A stretch of DNA of 12,244 bases from an uncultured Lachnospiraceae bacterium (GTDB taxonomy: Bacteria > Bacillota > Clostridia > Lachnospirales > Lachnospiraceae), in assembly GCA_946611525.1 (NCBI GenBank), contig CAMODS010000024.1:1-12244 (forward strand). Direction: 5' to 3'. The notes beneath the pieces are model-generated. The model did no database searches. It was given only the letters and a program-made list of their open reading frames with translations, and was not told the origin of the DNA. Position 1 is the first letter of the stretch. Each line of letters begins with the position of its first letter. This document shows positions 1-5,962 of the stretch, one piece after another. The translations under genes and the position numbers were made by a program.

Positions 1-1108
1 TGACTGGATTCATAACTTCATCGTCAAGAGAAAGGGACAGCCGGCTTCTTAAGGTGGGTGCCTCTCTCTTCATTTTAAACTGTGACTTTGTGATCTCTTC
101 CTTGGGGCCGGCTTCGATGGCCTCCTTCATCTCATTGAAACGCTTTTTCTCTTTTGAAACCTTCTGTTCTGCACGGGCCTGTTTTACGGCTTCCAACTGC
201 CTGAGCTCCATAAGCTCCCTGATCTTGCCATTGAACATAAAGGCATCGCCGGCGGCCTTGTTCCTGGCCTCGATAATCCCCTGCTTGCCCATCATCTTAT
301 AGGCTTTTTTATTCGTCTTTTTAAAATTCTTAAGCTTATCTTCAAAGGCCTTGTTCTGATAATCAAATGCCGTATTGATGTCTTCTTCGCCATACTCCTT
401 TTTTTCGGGATCCAGGCCGTGGTTTTTAAGTATTTCGATACCCTCTTTTCTAAGCGTCTCTTGATCCAGGTCGTATACCTCTTTTACATGGTCATCTATC
501 ACCTTTCTTCGGACCTTGGCTTTTTGCTTGTTCTCTTCCTGCATGCCCTTCTTTAATTTAGCCTCTTCTTCGGCAACCTGCTCTCCGGTCATTAAACCGT
601 CATGGACCAGCTTGTCCCACTCCAACATGAGTTTCTTTCTGTAATCCTCTTTTAAAAGACTGCTTTCAAAATCCTCCTCGGCCCATCTGGATTCAAGCTC
701 CTTTTCCATTGCCTCGATCCTGGCCATGGCACCAAAATAAAGAGGCGGATCATTGATATACGTATATCTGTGATCAGATTCAAGTATACGCCCCTTGATA
801 TCGGCTTTGGCAAATCGGCTGGACATAAGGATCTGCTCATCGAGGTTTTCCTTATCCTTCTTCTTTTTGTTTTCTGCTTCAACAACTTTGAATTTTTTAA
901 CGGATTTTAACGTACGAAAATTAAAGCCCTTGCCATCCACAAGCTTGGGATTTTCTTCCTTTTCAGTCTTTTTATCATCCTTTTTGGGAGGATCTGTCTC
1001 CTCTTTTTTGATAGGCACCTCGCCCTCTGGTGGTTTTGTCGGGGCCTTAGGTGGTTCTTTCTTTTCTTTTTTGGTTACATCAAAATCACTCAATACTTTA
1101 TCCCCCAT
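1..1108 (-). CDS. Charged, probably helical protein of unknown function (C-terminus beyond left edge)
   Basis: An uninterrupted minus-strand frame runs from ATG at 1108 off the left edge, giving 369 visible codons. I do not recognise the family. Residues 1-60 are low-complexity, rich in Lys, Glu and Pro, and look disordered. Residues 60-90 are basic. From about 130 to 345 the sequence is strongly Lys/Glu-rich and predicted mostly alpha-helical or coiled coil, with a short 'YTYINDPPLYFG' patch near 115-126. There is no signal peptide or membrane segment, so it should be cytosolic. The start lies just after an in-frame TGA; the only Shine-Dalgarno candidate, GAGGGG, sits 9 nt upstream inside a hairpin loop. 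A TTG at codon 6, with GGGGG 8 nt before it, is an alternative start. It follows a terminator, so it is probably its own transcript. A cargo or accessory protein of the neighbouring system is possible but unproven. Confidence 0.8.
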   Translation of the reverse strand, partial: MGDKVLSDFDVTKKEKKEPPKAPTKPPEGEVPIKKEETDPPKKDDKKTEKEENPKLVDGKGFNFRTLKSVKKFKVVEAENKKKKDKENLDEQILMSSRFAKADIKGRILESDHRYTYINDPPLYFGAMARIEAMEKELESRWAEEDFESSLLKEDYRKKLMLEWDKLVHDGLMTGEQVAEEEAKLKKGMQEENKQKAKVRRKVIDDHVKEVYDLDQETLRKEGIEILKNHGLDPEKKEYGEEDINTAFDYQNKAFEDKLKNFKKTNKKAYKMMGKQGIIEARNKAAGDAFMFNGKIRELMELRQLEAVKQARAEQKVSKEKKRFNEMKEAIEAGPKEEITKSQFKMKREAPTLRSRLSLSLDDEVMNPV

Positions 1109-1110
1109 TC

Positions 1111-1132
1111 AAGTCCGCCCCTCGGCGGACTT
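1111..1132. repeat. Perfect 9-bp hairpin over the start region of the left gene
   Basis: Positions 1111-1119 (AAGTCCGCC) pair perfectly with 1124-1132 (GGCGGACTT) around a 4-nt loop. On the minus-strand transcript the loop reads GAGG. Together with the next two stem bases it forms GAGGGG, the only plausible ribosome binding site for the ATG at 1108, with a 9-nt spacer. No T-tract follows, so it is not a standard terminator. It could be an intergenic palindromic repeat unit or a translational control hairpin. Confidence 0.6.
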
Positions 1133-1138
1133 GGCGCC

Positions 1139-1177
1139 GAATTTGCGACCGCTTTAGCGGTCTACATATGCAAATTC
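1139..1177. repeat. Two-part stem-loop in the leader of the left gene
   Basis: GAATTTGC (1139-1146) pairs with GCAAATTC (1170-1177), and immediately inside, GACCGC (1147-1152) pairs with GCGGTC (1157-1162) around TTTA. A 7-nt bulge lies on one side between inner and outer stems. It is one of four consecutive hairpins between 1111 and 1285, which suggests a structured leader RNA or a mosaic of palindromic intergenic repeats. Confidence 0.55.
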
Positions 1178-1197
1178 GTGCGCATCCCGCCGGAGGC

Positions 1198-1236
1198 TTT
1201 ATCACAGTCGGGGAATGAAATCCCGACTGTGATAAA
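1198..1236. repeat. 15-bp perfect inverted repeat
   Basis: The arms at 1198-1212 and 1222-1236 are perfectly complementary over 15 bp around a 9-nt loop. In RNA this would be a very stable hairpin. On neither strand is the distal arm followed by a convincing T-run, so it is not a textbook intrinsic terminator by itself. It directly abuts the terminator-like hairpin at 1237-1285 and may strengthen termination or form part of a repeat element. Confidence 0.65.
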
Positions 1237-1285
1237 AATGCGATATGTACCGCATGCTAAACACCATACAACTACATATCGCATT
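1234..1285 (-). terminator. Terminator-like hairpin after the MORN protein gene
   Basis: Read on the minus strand, AATGCGATATGTA (1285-1273) pairs perfectly with TACATATCGCATT (1249-1237) across a 23-nt loop. The second arm runs into five consecutive T residues (1238-1234). It lies 60 nt past the stop of the MORN-repeat gene and is the best candidate for the end of the six-gene run. The long loop and AT-rich stem make it moderate in strength. Confidence 0.5.
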
Positions 1286-1315
1286 ATACTATAAAAACTG
1301 CAACAGAACTGCAAC
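1283..1315 (-). promoter_or_regulatory. Candidate activator-dependent promoter with 11-bp-spaced direct repeats
   Basis: On the minus strand the 9-mer GTTGCAGTT occurs twice (1315-1307 and 1304-1296), with starts exactly 11 bp apart. After 7 more nt comes a perfect TATAAT (1288-1283). No good -35 hexamer lies 16-18 nt upstream of the -10. Direct repeats at helical-turn spacing that overlap the -35 region are the known binding layout of SARP/PhoB-type winged-helix activators, and this window encodes a regulator of that class. Transcription would start near 1276 and read toward the gene at 1108 through the hairpin leader. The pairing of this regulator with this site is my inference. Confidence 0.4.
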
Positions 1316-1344
1316 ACTCCTAAACCGTAAAGCACCCCGTAATA

Positions 1345-2586
1345 CTATGCCTCATCATCCGCCTGGTTACGCTGCAGGATATAATAAAATGCAAAATTAG
1401 TATCGTCAGGCGATGACACAAAGTTGTATACCAGGCCGTCCTTTTCGTAGGAATGCAGATACACCAGATAATCGGTATCATACGCCTCAACTTCGGTGTA
1501 CTCGGTAAATACATCATTTAAAGTGATATCCGCCGTACCGCTTATGACCGGTACGTCAGAGCCTTCGTTAAGCCTGTTTATTATCAAAAGCTCCGGCAAG
1601 GTGGCATATGAATCACCCACATAGGTGGGCTCTCCCAATGCCTGCTGCAGACCATCAAAGGTGGTATAGTCATGTGAACCGATACGTATGGACTTGTCCA
1701 TAACGTAAATACCACTGACGATAGCTGCGGAGTCAATGGATTCGGAATTGCTGATCTCCTCTGTCATGGCTCCGATATCGTTCATTACCCTGACACGCTC
1801 TTCTCCTGCCTCATACAGCTTACGCTCACCATTGTAGAGGATAGCCATCTCGTTGGAGGACTTACCTAAAAGTGAGGAATAAAGGATCTTGTCCTGGGAG
1901 AACTGACCGGCAAATATCTCCTCACCACCGGTGTTGTAAAGAGTTCCGGTACCGTCCTTAAGACCCCGGGCGAACTCGCCGTCATACTCTAAGGATCCTG
2001 TCTCACGGTAAAGCTTGCCCTCACCATTGTACAGATTCTCATGGAAATCACCCACAAATCTGAGGATGCCGTTCTCATAATACTGTGTGCCCTTGTCCTC
2101 ATACATACTGGACTTAAAATTGCCCTCGTATAAGACGATGCCGTCGGGAGTCTTCAGGGTACCCTGCCCGTTACAGGCTGCATCCTCTACCTCTCCCTCA
2201 TAAGCGATCCAGCCGCTTTTACCCTTTATGCGAACCTTGCCCTTGGCAAACTTCAAAAGGATGGAATTGTAATTGTAGGTCTTGATGTAGGATTCATTGC
2301 TGCCGGGGAAAAGTGCATCCTTCTGGCTTACAATATAGATCGTACATAAGATACCGATGATGATGACCACGGCATAGGCAAGCTTTTTAGATACCAGCCA
2401 GCCACCGATGGGATAATAATCGTCCTTATGGCGCGGACGGACATTGAGGACCTTCGTGATGAGAGTACGGATTATCTCCGTAAACCTCGAGAGAACGAAT
2501 CTCGGGTTTAGTATGAGCCTCAGTCTCGTGAAGATCGGTAATATCCGGGACTTAAGTATATTTATAAGGACATCAAATAAATTCAT
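1345..2586 (-). CDS. Membrane-anchored MORN-repeat protein
   Basis: This 413-aa protein is the last gene of the six-gene run. Residues 1-50 form a hydrophobic, arginine-rich, probably amphipathic stretch. A single transmembrane helix lies at about 68-87, preceded by basic residues, which predicts that the rest is extracytoplasmic. Residues 126-232 hold about five MORN-type repeats with the pattern Y-x-G-x-F/E ... G-x-G-x-L-Y, for example 'YEGEVEDAACNGQGTL' and 'YDGEFARGLKDGTGTLY'. MORN repeats are short beta-hairpins that usually act as binding or scaffolding surfaces. The C-terminal 150 residues match nothing I recognise. The start ATG has GGAG 9 nt upstream. It is 44 bp downstream of the 817-aa receptor gene, so co-transcription is likely. 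A structural or ligand-binding role at the cell surface is inferred. Confidence 0.9.
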   Translation of the reverse strand: MNLFDVLINILKSRILPIFTRLRLILNPRFVLSRFTEIIRTLITKVLNVRPRHKDDYYPIGGWLVSKKLAYAVVIIIGILCTIYIVSQKDALFPGSNESYIKTYNYNSILLKFAKGKVRIKGKSGWIAYEGEVEDAACNGQGTLKTPDGIVLYEGNFKSSMYEDKGTQYYENGILRFVGDFHENLYNGEGKLYRETGSLEYDGEFARGLKDGTGTLYNTGGEEIFAGQFSQDKILYSSLLGKSSNEMAILYNGERKLYEAGEERVRVMNDIGAMTEEISNSESIDSAAIVSGIYVMDKSIRIGSHDYTTFDGLQQALGEPTYVGDSYATLPELLIINRLNEGSDVPVISGTADITLNDVFTEYTEVEAYDTDYLVYLHSYEKDGLVYNFVSSPDDTNFAFYYILQRNQADDEA

Positions 2587-2630
2587 ACAATGCTACTCCA
2601 CTTATAAATACCAGAGGTAAACAAGTACTG

Positions 2631-5084
2631 CTAGTCTATCAAAAGCTCTCCGACGAAATCAGGTGATGCCTGCTCGTTAAGAAGGCGCTCACACTCGAAG
2701 AGATACCACTTGGAAACCATATCCGTGGGAACCTCTCTTACGATGTCCGTAAAAGCATTCCTTGCGAAATAAAAGTCCTTTTCGTAGAAAAGATCAAGCG
2801 CACTCTTAAATGCATCCATGGTCTTTTTCTTACCGCGACGGGTCTCGCCGTCAGCAGCATCCAAAACCTCGTAGAAATTGATGCGCCTGTCATGGTCCTC
2901 AGGATTGGGAATGATAAATCCGATGTAACGAAGATCCCAGGCACCGCTCTCGCGCTCCTTAACAGTCTCCGTGATAACCATGGACACGCCCAGCTTTTTA
3001 AGCCATGCGGCGTAATCACCCAGCTTTGACATATCCTCGGAAGAAAGGAAGGTCAGAGCCTGTGACTCAGTACCTGCCACTCCGTAATCATAGGTATCAT
3101 AGTGCAATATGACCATGGGATCGGGTATGCGGACATCAGATGCTGCATCACGGGTCAGATCAGTACCGAACCTGACACTGCTCCTGTTATCATCAGGGAA
3201 GAATACGCGCATCACCGACAGATTATCCTCGGCAGATATGAATATACCGCCTGTGGATTTGTTACACTTTTCTGCCAGATCAAAGAATCCGTTGTGGCTA
3301 TTGGCAGACTCTGCATCCAGGATACCACCATCGCCGGCTTTGATTACAGCTACCGTACCACGGATCTTTTTGGTGTCCCCTATATTGACTTCCGTAATGG
3401 TATCCCTGCCCAAAAGCTTTTCTATCTGCTTGGGAGCAAATCTGAAATAAGCCTCATAGGTCATGAATATCTCACGGCTGGCACGCCGAAGATTCTTTTC
3501 TATCTGATTGATACTGGACCACATACGCTTAATGTCATAACCGTAGGCACCATCAGGTATCTCAACCTCCTCTGCGCCCTCACCCAGCTGCTCTAAAGCC
3601 TCGCCGATCCTTCTGATGGCAGCAGATTCTGCAATTATTATCGAAATAGCCACGAAGGATGCAAACAGGAAAAATACAAATACTATAATGGGCAGCTGCC
3701 ACTCGTAGGTCATGATATAATCCCAGGGGGAAAGGAGCTTTACCACACATAAGAACTTGTACTGTGGTGCCGCAGACAGGTTTACGGCGATAAAGCGTGT
3801 CTCATCACCGTCGAGCTTTCCCACTGCGTCTCCCATCTTATCAGCGGAAACCACCAGCGCCCTGGCGTCGTCACCGTAAACATAATCAACCGAATCTCCG
3901 CCGTAGCCAAGTGTACTCATGGCGATCTTAGCTGAAGACGAATCCACCACTGCGATGTCCCTTATTACTGCCATGGCATCGGATCTGTCAACTATGCTGT
4001 TTAAGTTACTATAGAAGGTAGCGTAATCACTGGAGGCATAAAAATCCGAGGTACCGAAATTCGAAGGTGCATTGTCACCTAAGAGAGACAGGGTGTAGGT
4101 CTCATTACGGGTAAACTCACGAACAGACGCCCTGTGGTTCTCTACGGTTGATATGCCCAAAATAAGCACACATAAAGCAAAGATGATGCCCTCTATCACT
4201 ACAATACGGTAGACCACCCATCTCCTGTGAGCCAAAAGCGCAAAGACAACGATGATAATGGCACATCCCAACAGGCAGATACCTATGATGTCAAAGAGTG
4301 AAGTGCCCATAGCTTTAAGACTGGTAAAGAAGGACTCTGTCCTGTTGTCGAAAAGGTTCTTAACAGCAATATCCTCGGCGAAATATTCATCCGCCTCCTG
4401 ACCATCCAGACGGGTATAAAGATTGCCGTCCGCAAACTCCGCATCAGCATACAAAAGTCCGCTGGGATTACGCTCCTTGGTGGCTTCGGTAAGCTCTGTG
4501 GAGATAGAAGCCAGCTTGTTTTTATCATCTGTCTTGATACCTTCAAACTGGATCAGCTCGCCCTCATTGTACTGATAGATGTATACATCCTGGCGGGTCT
4601 TTGAAATGCCCGTGATGTAAAAGACCTGCTCGGAATAGGAAAGACCGGTAACGGTCAATCCGCTGTGCAGGTAAAAACTGGTAGACATGGCAGATGTAAC
4701 CATGTCAGAGGTAAAGGAAACTATGCGATAGGGAACGTAGTTCTCGGAATTGGTGTTGCCACGCATGATGGCATAAAACTCACCGCCCACCTGCTCTGAG
4801 GAGCTTGATGTGGCAAGCTTTACAACCTTCCAGTCAGCCACATATTTACGCCTGTGGTTGACATATACCCTGTCAGTAGCTCCATCGGGAGTCAGCTTGT
4901 AGATGGCACCGAAGCCGTTGCTGTTGTCACTGACATAGGTATATCCGGAAAAATTGATGCTGTCGCTGGTAACGGTGTAGCTGGCATCGTCGGTGGTAGT
5001 GACATTTTTGTATACCGAAAACACCAAAACCAGAGCAACATATATAGCACATAATATCCACGTGATACGTCTAATGCGTCCCAT
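2631..5084 (-). CDS. Four-pass membrane receptor with a degenerate class III cyclase-like domain
   Basis: 817 aa. Transmembrane helices lie at about 7-25, 264-286, 291-311 and 463-486. This places two domains outside: 26-263, with repeated short beta-strand phrases suggesting a beta-propeller, and 312-462, where a CACHE-like sensor would sit. A HAMP-like linker follows (487-540). Residues 545-742 follow the order of a class III adenylyl cyclase: 'FAPKQIEKLLG', a beta-strand at 576-582, 'GGIFISAED' near 612-620, 'HYDTYDYGVAG' at 661-671 and 'NFYEVLDA' at 736-743. By hand alignment the first metal aspartate is K582 and the catalytic Asn and Arg are K687 and Y691, so it should be inactive. The tail (755-805) is helical and TPR-like. 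AAAGGAG lies 6 nt before ATG and overlaps the end of the preceding gene. It probably senses an external signal and transmits it by protein contact. Confidence 0.9.
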   Translation of the reverse strand: MGRIRRITWILCAIYVALVLVFSVYKNVTTTDDASYTVTSDSINFSGYTYVSDNSNGFGAIYKLTPDGATDRVYVNHRRKYVADWKVVKLATSSSSEQVGGEFYAIMRGNTNSENYVPYRIVSFTSDMVTSAMSTSFYLHSGLTVTGLSYSEQVFYITGISKTRQDVYIYQYNEGELIQFEGIKTDDKNKLASISTELTEATKERNPSGLLYADAEFADGNLYTRLDGQEADEYFAEDIAVKNLFDNRTESFFTSLKAMGTSLFDIIGICLLGCAIIIVVFALLAHRRWVVYRIVVIEGIIFALCVLILGISTVENHRASVREFTRNETYTLSLLGDNAPSNFGTSDFYASSDYATFYSNLNSIVDRSDAMAVIRDIAVVDSSSAKIAMSTLGYGGDSVDYVYGDDARALVVSADKMGDAVGKLDGDETRFIAVNLSAAPQYKFLCVVKLLSPWDYIMTYEWQLPIIVFVFFLFASFVAISIIIAESAAIRRIGEALEQLGEGAEEVEIPDGAYGYDIKRMWSSINQIEKNLRRASREIFMTYEAYFRFAPKQIEKLLGRDTITEVNIGDTKKIRGTVAVIKAGDGGILDAESANSHNGFFDLAEKCNKSTGGIFISAEDNLSVMRVFFPDDNRSSVRFGTDLTRDAASDVRIPDPMVILHYDTYDYGVAGTESQALTFLSSEDMSKLGDYAAWLKKLGVSMVITETVKERESGAWDLRYIGFIIPNPEDHDRRINFYEVLDAADGETRRGKKKTMDAFKSALDLFYEKDFYFARNAFTDIVREVPTDMVSKWYLFECERLLNEQASPDFVGELLID

Positions 5085-5095
5085 TTTTTCTCCTT

Positions 5096-5962
5096 TTACT
5101 GTACCAGAGATTCTTCTCCGATCTTCTCAAAGCTCCTGATGAAAAATCTAAGCCAGGGAACATCCCCGAAGATCGCATTTGTCAAAAAAGTGATCAATGT
5201 AAATATCAAAAGAATGACACAGATGGTCAAAAATATCCTAAACAGCCTGTCCTTGTTATCCTCAAACCAGACCATCAGCCGACGCAAAAATCCCCTTTTG
5301 GCATGTCTGCCGGAAACCAGATCCACGTCACGGTAAAGCTCAACAAAGCTGGAAAAAGCAAGCCTCTCCTGCTTCATCAGTAAGAGATCCCTCAGATCCC
5401 ACTTGAGCTTTTCTTCCTTTTGCATGAGCATGGAGATCATGTCATCTGCACAAAGCTTTACACAGTCACGCTCAGTGATATTCTCATCAACCTCGGAAAG
5501 ATCCATGACATATGACAGGAAAACCGAGCCGTCACGAGCCATATTGACCTGGCCCTGACTTATGGCAAGATACAAAACCGGCCAGGGAAGCTCAGAGGTC
5601 ATGCAGGTGATGATGTAATTCTTACAGATGGTCTCGCACAGGTTGATGTCCATGTGCTTGCCCATGTAAAAACTCGAGATCGGCCTCTGCTCCACATAGG
5701 GATAAAAGACCAAAAACTGACCTGCATCCGAAAAATAATTGATCTCCGTGTCTGAAGATATATTTCTGGAAGCACTGTAAACCCTGTGCAGCCTGGCAAT
5801 GATATCGTGATCGTGAGTCTCGTATACGCTATAGCGGACACGCTCTGCGGAATTGAGATCCTCGCAGACCATCACACGACCGTTATCCGTCTCCTTAACA
5901 AGCTGTACTTCGGACAGTCTCAATTTCTGTGTTCGATACACCAAATCGCCTATCCCCCTCAA
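5096..5962 (-). CDS. Single-pass membrane protein with pseudokinase-like cytoplasmic domain
   Basis: 288 aa with one transmembrane helix at about 241-264, flanked by a basic cytoplasmic stretch (216-240) and a 24-residue extracytoplasmic tail. The N-terminal 200 residues have no clear family by eye. The order of strands and the phrase 'QGQVNMARDGSVFLSYVMDL' (136-155) resemble the catalytic-loop and activation-loop region of a protein kinase with HRD and DFG lost. This layout recalls the pseudokinase-plus-helix plan of EssB/YukC in type VII secretion, but I see no direct similarity. The TTG start at 5962 overlaps the upstream TGA (TTGA). It lacks a good binding site, whereas AGGGGG inside the frame precedes a TTG (5944) and a GTG (5941) at usable spacing, so the true start may be 18-21 nt later. 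It lies between the tail-like gene and the receptor gene. Confidence 0.85.
   Translation of the reverse strand: MRGIGDLVYRTQKLRLSEVQLVKETDNGRVMVCEDLNSAERVRYSVYETHDHDIIARLHRVYSASRNISSDTEINYFSDAGQFLVFYPYVEQRPISSFYMGKHMDINLCETICKNYIITCMTSELPWPVLYLAISQGQVNMARDGSVFLSYVMDLSEVDENITERDCVKLCADDMISMLMQKEEKLKWDLRDLLLMKQERLAFSSFVELYRDVDLVSGRHAKRGFLRRLMVWFEDNKDRLFRIFLTICVILLIFTLITFLTNAIFGDVPWLRFFIRSFEKIGEESLVQ

Noticed and set aside
795..1157. Plus-strand open frame of 120 codons, rich in Ser and Phe, near the left gene
   Set aside because: It is antisense to the Lys/Glu-rich frame; runs of Phe and Ser are what the complement of Lys/Glu codons gives.
2586..2597. 12-mer TACAATGCTACT shared with 9006-9017
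   Set aside because: Exact 12-mer pairs are expected by chance a few times in 12 kb, and the two contexts differ (a start region versus a leader).
3102..3596. Plus-strand open frames of 164 and 113 codons inside the receptor gene
   Set aside because: Both lie fully within the 817-aa coding frame, lack binding sites and have no recognisable protein character.
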